NCBI GenBank assembly: GCA_028641055.1
Contig: CM054057.1
Coordinates: 725,744,484 to 725,808,483 of the forward strand
DNA: 64,000 nucleotides
Reading direction: 5' to 3'
From: Alopecurus myosuroides
Taxonomy: Eukaryota > Streptophyta > Magnoliopsida > Poales > Poaceae
Shown: piece by piece, positions 21,155 through 31,512 of the stretch
How positions within the stretch are numbered: position 1 is the first letter of the stretch
How the letters are laid out: the number at the start of each line of letters is the position of its first letter
Position numbers and translations under genes: made by a program
The notes under the pieces: model-generated
What the model saw: the letters and a program-made list of their open reading frames with translations, nothing else
Told to the model about the DNA's origin: nothing
The model's database searches: none

Positions 21155-21793
21155 ATACCTCTTCGCTCACGGAACGCTTAGGCGATTACGGAGGCGACTA
21201 GGGTTTCTCCGACCGACCGCGGGCGATCTCTGATCTCCGGCGACGGGGGATTGTTTCCAAGTGTTACAGCGACCTCCCCTGGACTCGTAGATCCTCCACG
21301 CTCTCGGGCTGACCAAGGGGCCAACTAGCTTGGCTTCCCGGCCTTGGAGCGGGACGTGATCTAGGGTTTGGGAGGGGGCCATGGCGACGATCGGTGGAGA
21401 AGGAGGAACTAGGACGAGTACTGCAGCTGACGACCACCAAGACTCCCTTGAAGACCTCCTGCGTAGTCTCAATCTGCGGGAGGAGGATATAGGCGGAGTG
21501 TTCGTAGCAAAGCATGAGGTGGAATCTTTGAAGGAGAATACTAAGTGGATGGCTGTCATGAAGGTGATGACTACAAAGCTGTACAGCGCGGCCTCGATGA
21601 AGAAGACTATGCGCTTCGCTTGGGCTCCCGCGCAGGATATTTACTTCCGTGACCTTGAGGGGGGCAGGTTCATCATCCAGGCGAACTGCCTCGGAGATTG
21701 GCAACGGATAACAGAGCAAGGGCCATGGATTTTCAGGGATTACGGGCTTCTGATCGAGAAATACGACGGTAGCTGCAAGGCTTCGTCGGTAGT

Positions 21794-24700
21794 TGTAATG
21801 TCCCAGCGTTTAGGAACTCACGGGGGGTAGAATATAATTTGTGCATCTGCATGCATTTGTTTGAAAAACCTGAGTAAATTTTTCGCAAAGTTAAAACCCC
21901 GGAGTGACTGAGGTTCTACCCAGTAAATGATGCTTTGGTAGCAGTTGTTATTATTAGTAGTTGGAACTTTGACATGATCTCTGGGTAATAATTGATTTTG
22001 AAACATTAGTGTTTAAGTTATTTAAATGAGTTGAATAATTTGAATTGAGCTCAATTTGAAATTGAGTTTGAATTTATATTAAATATAAATCAAATTGGAA
22101 GGATGAGTTTATATCCTAAGTTCAAATCATTTGAATTCAATTACAATATTAAATAGGAAATACTCCTAACATATCAATAAGAATAATAAAAACAAACACA
22201 TATGCTTTATTGATAATAATACAAATATTACAAAGTTTGTTACAAAGGATGAAGAGAAACAACAGTTACAATAGCTTTGCAATTTAGCTAATACAAAAAT
22301 TAAACCTAGGACTAAACCTAGCTACTCCAGTGTAGCTAATTCTTCAAACCTGCAAAAACAAACATGAAACCAAAATACAAAGTTATAGTGGGGGGGGGGG
22401 TTAGTACCCTCAGGATTCAGTGAGGTGCACTGATCAATCATCATAGGGTTTTTAAATCCAAAAAGTAGTATCTGTTCTGAATTATTTGCCTCAGACCAAC
22501 ATCATAGGCACACTCCTGGAATTACACTTGGCAACATCAAGTTTAAATCACCAGGCAAGAGATAAGGACAGTGAGTAACCAGTGCGGAAAGGGGATGAGA
22601 CCAACCAGGTCAGGGAAAATATCCACACCATAGGTGGCAGCACATAACTTACTGCCGCAGCAACAAGCAGCTTAGTCATTCACAAGCACACAGCACACTC
22701 AGACCACCACTTTGGTGCTGTCAACACACCACCTGGAGTATAAAATCTCCAACAACCGTAGGGGATGAGGTCACACCTCATAGTACCTGCTCAAGCACCA
22801 AATACCAGGAAAGGATAACATCCACACAAGCAAGCCATCAGTCACTGGAGCAAGTGTTTGCAAGTTTGCAAGCAATCAAACAAGGCCAAGGTACCAGGGA
22901 GCACAAGAAGGAAATCAAGCAATCCACAAGCACCAAAATCCACCAACCACTTGATCTATAGCCAAGGTGAATCCCTAAATACCATCTAAGCCAAAATATT
23001 TGGCTAAGTTGCACATAGGATTAGTGGGGTGCTAAAACCCTCAGGTTGGCATAGTGTTGCTATGCTAATCTCATCACTGGGTATTAATTTTCAAGCAAAG
23101 TATCTGTTCTTAGATTAATAAAGGCCTCAGGCTATGCATCATGGGCTTGGGGGCAAAAGAAACAAGTAGTAATATCTGTTCTTAATTCATGAGGAGTAAA
23201 GAAGCAAAAGAAATAAGTAATAGTATCTGTTCTTACTCATGAGGATCAAAGAAGAAAAAGAAAGCATGGATAGTATCTGTTCTTATCAGGGGATATTAGG
23301 AAATAAGATAGAGAGATAGATGGCAACAGAAATATGTGACTAGAGCACAACCAGAAGCACTGGAAGTGTCACACACACACACCTGGTTGCTGGGCATCAG
23401 ATCAAAGGATCTGACAGCCCAGAACCAAAGGGATTTTATGAAAGGAAAGTAATATGTGGGATACAATCATTGAGGGCATATCCTCTGAACAAAAGTTCAG
23501 AGTAACACCTCCCAATTACTTTGCACACCCACAAATCATTAGGAAAATTGTATACACAGTGTTATTCCATACACAGACACAAGAAATTGTCACTGGGAGC
23601 AAACCCTAAGGGGATCAGTACCCAGAACAGCATGGGGATTAACCCAAATGATTTTCCAGCAACAGATCCATCACCACAGCTATTTCACAGCACAAGCCAG
23701 CAGAGGAAGGAAAATAAGGGCATGATAAAAATTCGCATCCACCACAGAGTCTAGCTAGGAACTCATCTATCACGCAGCCAGTAGGCATTCGGATACAATC
23801 CAATGCTACTAGGTCCACACTAGGGCACAGGAGGCATCACAGGCACGCACAAGCACGAATCAGCTCGATGGCTGATTCCAGAGCAAGAAGGAGAAGGCAA
23901 CAGTGAGAGGGAGAGGATGAATAGAGGGCAGAGAGAGAGGGAAATCACTTACAGATGGACACCATAGTGGTGCCCATATCCGGTAGGAGAGGAAAGCAAG
24001 GCGACGAAGCCGCGGTTGCCCGTGGACCATCCCGGCGGCGGCGTCCCCGGAGAAGTCATCGCAGCAGCAGCACAGCACCTCCAGCAAACAAGGCATGGCA
24101 CCACGGTCACCAGAGCAGAAGAGCAGCATCCAAGACCTAACCCTAGGGTTAGGGTTCAGAGCTTCCGCGGGCCGGAGCCACACGAGAAGAGGAACAGATC
24201 GAGGAGGAGGGCGTGGGTGAGAGCAAGGAAGAGTGAGGAGGCGCAAGGTCGCGGCGGCGGTGGCACAGAGGAGGGGCCGGTGGAAATCGCCGGAGGCGAA
24301 CGAACGCGTCGCCTCTGCGTCGCCTTCCACGTCGCCTCGCGCGGAAGAGGAGGGGATAAGGTGCGGGGCGGAGTAGGTGCGGTGCGGCTGGTCTGGTCCA
24401 GTCTGACCAGACCAGGGGGTTGGGCTTAACCCTAACCCCAGGGTCCACCTGTCAGCCCTAGGGGCAGACAGGTAATTTGACTGAGTTTTAATAAAGAAAA
24501 ATCAGAAAATTAAATAAAATAAATATATACATACCTAAATTTCTAATTTAGAGTACTAAATAAAACAGTACAAATTTAATTTAAACACCAAAACAAATAG
24601 AACCTTACTAGTTGATTATTTGAAAATAATAATTGCTAGAACCAAATAAATCAACTGATGGGCATATTATTTAAACTTCATTAGATTGTAATTTTTAAAA

Positions 24701-26400
24701 GAAATAAGTTATTACCATGTTATAAGAAAAACAATGAAAAACCAGTCAGCTAAAAGTTAAAGTAATAAGAATTTAGTAAATTCAACTAGAAGCACTATTT
24801 ATAAAGAACTGGGTGATTAAGCAAAACAACTTGAACTAAAGAATTAATTTGGTCTTTCCAAAATTGCATACATCTCATCGTTATGCATAATAGCATCATT
24901 TGCTTCTTTAAACATTGACTTTACCGGACAATGATGGAATTTTGTAGAACAAGGAAGTCAGGATCCACCTCGAGCTTCAGACTTCATTACTTATCCATAT
25001 CCAGGCAAGTTCATCACTTGCTCATGTCCATTGAATTATGTCATAACAACTATTTTCAAAACCTTATCGTATTACCACCTACTCCAAAAAGGATGCATGA
25101 TCCTATTTTTATAATAATATGACTAATTGAATGACTACCCGAGTGGTAGTGTTCTGTTTGGTGGGCGGATGGAACCATGGTAAGATGAATAGGTCAAAGG
25201 AAGGTTCCATCTGCATGGGAAAGTATTACCTAGGAAATAACAACAAATGCCGTCAGGATTCTTGCGCCGTAAATTCGCGTTGACCATGGATCTTCTATGG
25301 GGGGAGTAAGTCAGCCGTGATACTTTTCTCGTTCGCATGTCAACGGGCTGCCAGAGACGTACGCTGTACTCTCGCGTAGGTAGTGCGGGACTACATGCAC
25401 ATGGGTGGGATCCCTTAATTCCCACGGACTCTGCGGGTCTATGATGGTCTGCCAGGGGCGCGTAGATATCCATCGTGAGGGGTGGAATCAGGCGTTCAAC
25501 CTGCTGGCAGAAATGGGTGGGCATGCGTTGTGCGGAGAAGCACGGTTTGGCTTGGACCAACAACCGGGCCCCACACCTAAGTGGGAGTGGACAATTGCGC
25601 GCCTGGTTGTGCAACATGGTCTTGGTCGTCCATGGGTAAAGTAACGCACCTCTGCAGAGTGTAAAAGAATGTGGCATGTTACCCCTTGTTCCGGGAAGGA
25701 GCTGCGAACGCCGCAGGAAAGGCAACTCCATGAAAGTTCTAATCCTGTGAAGAATGGCGGGCATAGCTTTTCATTATTAAAAGCAATCTCTTGAAGAAAG
25801 ATTTGACAAAACTTGCATCTGTCTAGACTCCTTAGAGTCGAGGACCATAGTTAGTGCATACATTACTTCTGTACTTACAAGAACTTGCTGAGTAACGCTC
25901 GTTACTCATTCAATCCCATTTGACCCCTGCTTAGGTTATGAGAACCTAGAAGAAGCATCGTTCAACATACTTGAAGGCCAGGAGGATATCTTCTACGAAG
26001 AACCGGACCTCTCCGGTGGAGTAGAAGGAGTTGATTATCTCATCCAGTACGGAGCAGACCCCAACGGGGAGGAGTCCGACTAGGTTTAGCCTAGTCAAGA
26101 TAACTACTTAGTCACGGTTGAATCGAGCAGTCATCAACCCTTTTATTGACTGTTGAGTTCCCGTGCTAGCAACTGTTTACTTTTCGATGATCGTTTCAAC
26201 TTCAATAAAGGATGACCTCCATGTGAGCTCATTCTGATGTCAGTACTCTATGTTGTAATATATTTGGTGTATGCTAATCAGACCCGCAATGTTTCTGCTG
26301 TACCACCCTGAGGGATGTAATATTTGCGGAACGGTGTTCTGTGAGTGTTATATCAACGACTGGCGTACTACAACATGCAGTGGTATGCCGGGTCACCACA
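21794..26400 (+). mobile_element. Solo-LTR-like insertion, 4607 bp, in LINE D ORF1
   Basis: The insertion begins TGTAATGTCCCAG, ends GGGTCACCACA, and is flanked by a perfect 5-bp duplication GTAGT (21789-21793 and 26401-26405). It contains no gag-pol coding region, no internal second LTR that I could find, and no primer-binding site. That is what a solo LTR left by LTR-LTR recombination looks like. Its size and TGTAAYRTCCC end resemble the 4.5-4.7 kb LTRs of the Del-type elements further right. On the plus strand near the 3' end a short acidic frame ends at about 26083 (GADPNGEESD then stop). An intact non-autonomous element cannot be fully excluded. The strand is inferred from the TGTAAYRTCCC end. 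Confidence 0.75.
23099..23290. repeat. Degenerate tandem repeat, about 50-bp period
   Basis: The word AGTATCTGTTCTTA begins units at about 23099, 23171, 23222 and 23272, and a further copy occurs at 22467. The last three units share a following CATGAGG...AAAGAAG stretch with a period of about 50-51 bp. The repeat sits inside the solo-LTR-like insertion. Confidence 0.65.
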
Positions 26401-27260
26401 GTAGTGCTGAATAGGATCCAAGCTTGGGTTCAGATTCATGATGTCCCTGAGCTCTTTAGGAAGAAGGAGATTATAGAGGGATTATCGGCTAAAATTGGAG
26501 AAGTGATCTCCGTTGATCTGAATGGCACAAGTTTTGAAGGGGGAGGCTATGTGAGAGCACGAGTTTGGTTAGAGGCGAGTAAAGCTCTGACTCGTTTCGT
26601 GACCATCAAGCCAGAAGGTGCAAGCACGCTGATAATGCGAGTGAAATACGAAAAAGTTCCACGTTACTGTGAGATTTGTGGATTCATGGGTCATGTGCGA
26701 GAGGAATGCGGTAGGGCGGTACATCCAGTGGAGAAGATAAATTATGGAAAATGGATGTTGGCCGATACCCCCTGGAACCGTACTCAGATCGAGTCGGATC
26801 AGACCAACCATCAACGATCCCCTAGATACCCCGAGACGGGTGGAAGAGGATCGGGGAGGAAGGGCCGTGGTGCATCTGGGAGGGGTGCTGGACGTGACGG
26901 TGGAAGCAGCGCGAGCTATGCTGCTAACCTAGCGGAGAACAGGAAGCGCTCATCTGCAGAGGCTAAGCTCAATGATGGAAGCCCGGCTAAAGGAATGCCA
27001 GCTAATCCCTCTCCTCCTCTCCTGCTTGAGTGGAGGCCAGAGGGAGGCGTGAGACCGGTCCTCGACAAGACGGTGCAGCAAAAACTGAACTTTGATGATG
27101 AGGGAAAAGGCGAAAAAAGCTATCAGCCCCGGACGGGAACCCCACCCCCTCCCCCGTCAGCTCGAGAGACTAAGCGGCCGAAGAAGCACACCACACCCAA
27201 CAAAAAGGACAAGAACACATCTGAATCGGCAGGCTCCGGCGAGGAGCACCGCCGGGAGCA

Positions 27261-30200
27261 ATGAGTACGTTCGGCTGGAACTGTCGTGGGATAGGCAACG
27301 ACACGACAGTTCATGAGCTTCGCGATTTCGCGAAAGAGTTTGCCCCCTCTATTTTGTTTATCGTGGAAACACAGATTAGCAAGGTTAGAGTGGAAGGACT
27401 TTCGAGAACACTAGGTTTTGATCATGCCTTTGCTGTGAGCATTCAAGGGCGGAGTGGGGGCCTAGGTGTATTCTGGAAAGAGGAAATAAAGATAGAGATT
27501 TTGACTTACTCGCAATACCACATTGATATGGTCGTTTCTTCCTTGGATCAGGAGCCTTGGCGGTTGACATGTGTGTATGGTGAGGCACAAGTAAGCGAAC
27601 GCCACAAAACATGGGAGATGCTCCAGTTCATCAAATCATCTTCCTCGTTGCCGTGGTTGTGTATCGGTGATTTTAATGAGGTACTCCATAGGGAGGAACA
27701 TAGGGGTGTCAACACCCGCAGCAATACCCAAATCCAAGCTTTTCGAGAAGCAGTTGATGTGTGCGAATTGATGGACTTGGGTTACACGGGACTACCGTGG
27801 ACTTTCGAGAAAAGGGTTACAGGTGGCTCTTATTGCCGTGTCAGATTGGATAGAGCAATGGCCACGGCAAGTTGGAGTGCTCGCTTCCCGTTAGCCTCTC
27901 TCCAGCACCTAATGGCTGCGGCGAGTGATCACTCCCCAATCTTACTCACGCATGAGCCCGCGACAGTTAGCCAAGGAGGGCGGAAAATATTTCGCTATGA
28001 AGCCATGTGGGAAAGTCACAATGAGCTAAAACCACTAGTGGCTCAGAGATGGCAGGAACTACCGGTTTCGTCCACGCATGATCTGCACACTAAGCTCACG
28101 GAGCTGGCAGCCACGTTGACGAACTGGGGAAGAGATACCTTCGGTTCAGTTCGGCGGGAACTAAAGAAACTTCGTGGTGATTTGGAAAGGGTCCGAGCCG
28201 ATCCACTGAGAGGAGGACCAAGCTACGAGGAGAAAAAGATAGTCGAGCGACTAGTTGAACTGCAGCACAGGGAAGAGGTGATGTGGCGGCAACGCTCCCG
28301 AGTCCAGTGGCTAGCGGAGGGGGACCGAAACACAAAGTTCTTTCACCTGAGGGCTAGTAGACGCAAAAAGAAGAACCGTATTACCTGTCTTGCGCGGCAG
28401 GATGGGTCGATGACCGAAGACGCAGAGGAGCTTAGCCACATGGCGACAGACTTCTATAAAACCCTCTATACCTCAGAGGGAACGATCGGTATGGATCAAG
28501 TGCTACAGAGTGTGCCACGCTCTGTGACTGAAGCAATGAATAATGGCCTGGTTGCTCCGTTCAAGGAAGAGGAGGTGAAGACTGCACTTTTCCAAATGTA
28601 TCCTCTTAAGGCACCAGGTCCAGACGGCTACCCGGCGCAGTTCTTCCAGAAGAATTGGGATGTGTGCGGGTGTGAGGTGACTAGGGCAGTGCTCCGAATT
28701 CTGCAGGGGGAAGATGATCCATCGGAAATAAATAGGACCTTCATAGTCCTTATTCCAAAGGTTGCTAGCCCTACTGATCTTGGGCAGTTTCGGCCGATCA
28801 GCCTGTGTAATGTTGTGTACAAGATAGCTTCCAAAGTACTCGCAAATAGACTCAAACCAATTCTCCCAGAGATCATCTCAGAGGAGCAGTCGGCGTTCGT
28901 TCCTGGGAGACAGATAACGGACAACATCATAACAGCGTACGAGTGTCTACATTTTATGAAGAGGAACGGAGCAAAGAAACACCACCACTGTGCGCTTAAA
29001 CTCGATATGCGTAAAGCATATGATCGAGTAGAGTGGGACTACTTACGTGCGATCATGGATCGTATGGGCTTCCATCCGGGATGGGTGGAGCAGGTTATGA
29101 GACTAGTTTCATCGGTCTCGTTCTCGGTTTTACTTAATGGTGTGCCGCTTGAAGAATTCTCTCCTTCACGCGGACTACGCCAAGGTGACCCAATTTCTCC
29201 TTATTTGTTTTTGCTTGCAGCAGAGGGCCTATCAGGCATCCTTAAACAAAGCCGTCAATCGTCACACCTTCAAGGGATCATGGTGGCTCCATCCGCCCCT
29301 CCGGTGAACCATCTTCTCTTCGCTGACGATAGCCTGCTGTTTGTTAAAGCAACTGAGGAAGGAGCAAACGATGTTGTGGAGCTCCTAGATAAGTACTGTA
29401 ATGCGCCAGGTCAGCGCATTAATCTGGACAAGTCCTCGGTCTTTTTCAGTAAGGGGTGTCCAGAGTTGAGTCGCCAAAAGGTGAAGGATATTTTGAATGT
29501 GCCCAATGAGACTTTGAACGAGAAATACTTGGGGATGCCCTCCGATATAGGGAGATCAAAGAGCGGAGCATTCAAACATATAAAAGATAGACTTTGGAAG
29601 AAAGTGCAGGGTTGGCTTGAGAAATTACTTGCTTCAGGAGGTAAAGAGGTTCTAATCAAGTCTGTTGCTCAAGCAATACCAACTTTCTCAATGTCTTGTT
29701 TTAAGTTACCGAAGGGATTATGCACTGCCATTAACACTATGATCAGGAAGTTTTGGTGGGGCAGTAAGCAAGGAGAAAGAAAGACATGCTGGGTCTCGTG
29801 GGAAACAATGTGCACCCCTAAATTCGCAGGAGGCATGGGTTTCAGAGACATTGAGCTATTCAACATATCTATGCTAGCTCGCCAAGCATGGCGTATTCTG
29901 CAGCAACCCGAGAGTTTGAGTGCGAGGACGCTCAAGGCTCGTTATTTCCCTAATGATGAGTTTCTGGATGCTACCATTGGATCATCACCATCACAGGTAT
30001 GGAGAGCCCTAGTGGAAGGGCGAGACGCAATGCGGCAGGGTTTGCTCAAACGTATTGGAACCGGAGAGTCTATACTCATCTGGAACCAAAATTGGCTCCC
30101 AAGGGATTACATGTTGCGACCGATTGCTTGCCCAGAAGAGGACCCGCCGATTTTAGGGTCCTCACTGATCGATCCAACAACAGCTTCATGGAAGGAAGGG

Positions 30201-30440
30201 CTGCTGCAGCGATACTTCCTCCCTATGGATGCCACCGTGATACGCAATATCCCCTTGAGTACGAGGAGGATGACGGATTTCTGGGCCTGCCACTATGAAA
30301 AGTCAGGTATGCTCACTGTCCGTTCTATGTACCGCCTTCTGGTTCATACGAAGAGGAGGAGGGAAGATTGGCCTACGAAAGAATGGCTAGCTCCAACACC
30401 ATTGATGAGAGCAAGGCCTGGACTAATCTTTGGAAGGTAG
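27261..30440 (+). CDS. LINE D ORF2: endonuclease and reverse transcriptase
   Basis: A frame of 1059 codons starting at the ATG that overlaps the ORF1 stop (ATGA). Residues 1 to about 230 form an APE-type endonuclease: WNCRGIG at the N-terminus, catalytic Glu in VETQ, GDFNEVLHREEH, and SDHSPILL near its end. The RT follows, with PLKAPGPDGYPAQF, FRPISLCNVVYKI, LKLDMRKAYDRVEW, GLRQGDPISPYLF near residue 640 and the catalytic FADD near 687. The thumb and linker contain the CFKLPKG and FWWG motifs. The last ~15 codons are off-frame after a shift near 30390; the true continuation is in the 30368-31378 frame. The role in an intact element is to nick DNA and prime reverse transcription at the target. 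Confidence 0.93.
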   Translation: MSTFGWNCRGIGNDTTVHELRDFAKEFAPSILFIVETQISKVRVEGLSRTLGFDHAFAVSIQGRSGGLGVFWKEEIKIEILTYSQYHIDMVVSSLDQEPWRLTCVYGEAQVSERHKTWEMLQFIKSSSSLPWLCIGDFNEVLHREEHRGVNTRSNTQIQAFREAVDVCELMDLGYTGLPWTFEKRVTGGSYCRVRLDRAMATASWSARFPLASLQHLMAAASDHSPILLTHEPATVSQGGRKIFRYEAMWESHNELKPLVAQRWQELPVSSTHDLHTKLTELAATLTNWGRDTFGSVRRELKKLRGDLERVRADPLRGGPSYEEKKIVERLVELQHREEVMWRQRSRVQWLAEGDRNTKFFHLRASRRKKKNRITCLARQDGSMTEDAEELSHMATDFYKTLYTSEGTIGMDQVLQSVPRSVTEAMNNGLVAPFKEEEVKTALFQMYPLKAPGPDGYPAQFFQKNWDVCGCEVTRAVLRILQGEDDPSEINRTFIVLIPKVASPTDLGQFRPISLCNVVYKIASKVLANRLKPILPEIISEEQSAFVPGRQITDNIITAYECLHFMKRNGAKKHHHCALKLDMRKAYDRVEWDYLRAIMDRMGFHPGWVEQVMRLVSSVSFSVLLNGVPLEEFSPSRGLRQGDPISPYLFLLAAEGLSGILKQSRQSSHLQGIMVAPSAPPVNHLLFADDSLLFVKATEEGANDVVELLDKYCNAPGQRINLDKSSVFFSKGCPELSRQKVKDILNVPNETLNEKYLGMPSDIGRSKSGAFKHIKDRLWKKVQGWLEKLLASGGKEVLIKSVAQAIPTFSMSCFKLPKGLCTAINTMIRKFWWGSKQGERKTCWVSWETMCTPKFAGGMGFRDIELFNISMLARQAWRILQQPESLSARTLKARYFPNDEFLDATIGSSPSQVWRALVEGRDAMRQGLLKRIGTGESILIWNQNWLPRDYMLRPIACPEEDPPILGSSLIDPTTASWKEGLLQRYFLPMDATVIRNIPLSTRRMTDFWACHYEKSGMLTVRSMYRLLVHTKRRREDWPTKEWLAPTPLMRARPGLIFGR

Positions 30441-31378
30441 CGGTCCCATCGAAGCTACGAGTGTTCCTCTGGAGGCTTGCGCAGCACTCGCTCCCTACCG
30501 CGGACATTCGATGTGACACAAATATGGCGGCCACGAGCGTCTGTCAAATCTATGGTGGTAGTGACTCCTGGCGCCATGCACTTATAGATTGTACGACGGC
30601 TCGATGTGTGTGGGCTCTTGCAGATGAAGACCTCACGGAACATATGCTAACAAGTGAGAATCCTTCTGCGAAACAGTGGCTTTTTGAGATGATGGAGCTA
30701 CTGAATCGTGAGGATTTCGCGAGATTGGCAGTAACATTATGGGCGATATGGCATGCCAGACGCAAGATATTGTTCGATGACGAGTTGCAGAGCCCCCTTA
30801 CGACTCACTTGTTCATCCAACGTTTCTTGCAAGACTTGGCGATCGCTACGCCGAGGGAGATCCCAAGCAGGCCGGGTATCACATCACCTCGCCAGCCCTG
30901 GGTGCCTCCACGAGGTGGAACAGTGAAGATAAATGTGGATGCGGCCGTTTCCAAGAATAATACAGGAGGTGCGGTGAGTGCAATTTGTCGGAGCGAAGCT
31001 GAGGACTTCCTGCGCGCTGCGACTCTGACCATAGGAGGTATATCCGATCCAGCTATCCTTGAAGCAATAGCTTGTAGGGAAGCTTTGGCATTGGCCCGGG
31101 ATCTACATACTGAGCGCATCACGGTGGCCACGAACTGCCAAGGAGTGATCACGAACCGTGCCCAGCCTTATGTTGGTAGTTATAGTATGGTTATCGAGGA
31201 AATTAAACTAGCTAGTTCCTCCTTTAGAGAGTGTTTTTTCGTTCATGAAAATAGATCATCCAATATAGAAGCCCATAGATTAGCTAGGGCGGGCGTTTCT
31301 TGCAGTGTGGGACGTCAGGTTTGGTTCTCGCAACCACCTGATGGTCTTTGTATAAAACACAACATTCTAGTTCAATAA
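30368..31378 (+). pseudogene. LINE D ORF2 C-terminus: zinc-binding region and RNase H
   Basis: Overlaps the main ORF2 frame and continues it after a frameshift near 30390. It opens with the zf-RVT segment (VPSKLRVFLWRLAQHSLPT), whose Cys/His cluster has lost a ligand (CQIYGG where CxxC is expected). A C-terminal RNase H starts near 30920 (VKINVDAA, then EAIACREALALA). At the third catalytic position the sequence reads VATNCQGV, where Asp is expected before Cys, so Asn replaces it. The protein ends at 31376-31378, just before the 3' tail. The RNase H would remove RNA from the cDNA hybrid in an intact copy; here it is probably inactive. Confidence 0.85.
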
Positions 31379-31407
31379 AGAGCTATAGTTTCCCCTCAAA
31401 AAAAAAA

Positions 31408-31424
31408 AACTGATTTTATAAGCA
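31408..31424. repeat. Target-site duplication of LINE D, right copy (17 bp)
   Basis: Second copy of AACTGATTTTATAAGCA, directly after the LINE poly(A). It is the copy that stayed joined to the F-box leader. Confidence 0.9.
31414..31420 (+). promoter_or_regulatory. TATA-like box of the F-box gene inside the LINE target duplication
   Basis: The duplication contains TTTATAA about 95 bp upstream of the F-box ATG. Allowing about 30 bp from TATA to the start site, a 5' leader of about 65 bp would result, which is reasonable for an intronless plant gene. The identical box in the left copy (21144-21150) now sits just upstream of the LINE 5' end. Function is inferred. Confidence 0.45.
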
Positions 31425-31512
31425 CGTCCTTCGCGCTACGCCCAAGTAGAGGAGCAAATTTATCACAAGTTTCCCAGACGAAATCGGTTCGAGACATATC
31501 CCGGCCGCCTCC

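Larger units (their letters stand above)
21381..27264 (+). pseudogene. LINE D ORF1 (DUF4283 plus zinc knuckle), interrupted by 21794-26400
   Basis: The first part (21381-21793, 137 codons) starts MATIGGEGG and contains the DUF4283-type core (FAWAPAQDIYFRDLEGGRF, then WIFRDYGLLIEKYDG). This domain of plant L1 ORF1 proteins binds RNA. The second part (26401-27264) resumes in the compatible frame with LNRIQAWVQIHDVPELFR and a CCHC zinc knuckle (CEICGFMGHVREEC, about 26668-26711). It ends in a Gly/Arg-rich and charged tail. The apparent start at 26341 lies inside the inserted LTR and is an artefact. Apart from the insertion I see no lesion, so ORF1 was open when the LTR arrived. The stop TGA overlaps the ORF2 start as ATGA. 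Confidence 0.85.
21155..31407 (+). mobile_element. Full-length L1-type LINE (LINE D), split by an LTR insertion
   Basis: Bounded by the 17-bp target duplication and ending in a run of about 11-13 A. It has a 226-bp leader, an ORF1 starting at ATG 21381 and an ORF2 starting at ATG 27261. A 4607-bp LTR-type insertion (21794-26400) sits in ORF1; without it the LINE is about 5.64 kb, a normal full length for plant L1. ORF2 carries endonuclease, RT, a zinc-binding region and a C-terminal RNase H, so it belongs to the plant L1 branch with RNase H. One frameshift in ORF2 (near 30390) and the insertion in ORF1 inactivate it. The element landed about 90 bp upstream of the F-box start codon. Confidence 0.93.

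Noticed and set aside
23860..24448. Overlapping open frames on both strands in the solo LTR
   Set aside because: They are Arg/Pro/Ala-rich products of a GC-rich stretch, without conserved motifs.
24100..24450. CCCTAACCCTAGGGTTAGGG-like words considered as an interstitial telomere repeat
   Set aside because: Only two to three imperfect units are present, in a GC-rich leader-like region of an LTR. No extended TTTAGGG array exists.
26341..26400. Apparent start of the LINE D ORF1 second half at 26341
   Set aside because: These bases belong to the inserted LTR-type element. The LINE sequence resumes at the GTAGT duplication (26401).
21794..26400. Assignment of the 4.6-kb insertion to the barley LARD family Sukkula
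   Set aside because: The length is similar, but the terminal sequence TGTAATGTCCCAG does not fit what I remember of the Sukkula LTR end, and no search can be run.
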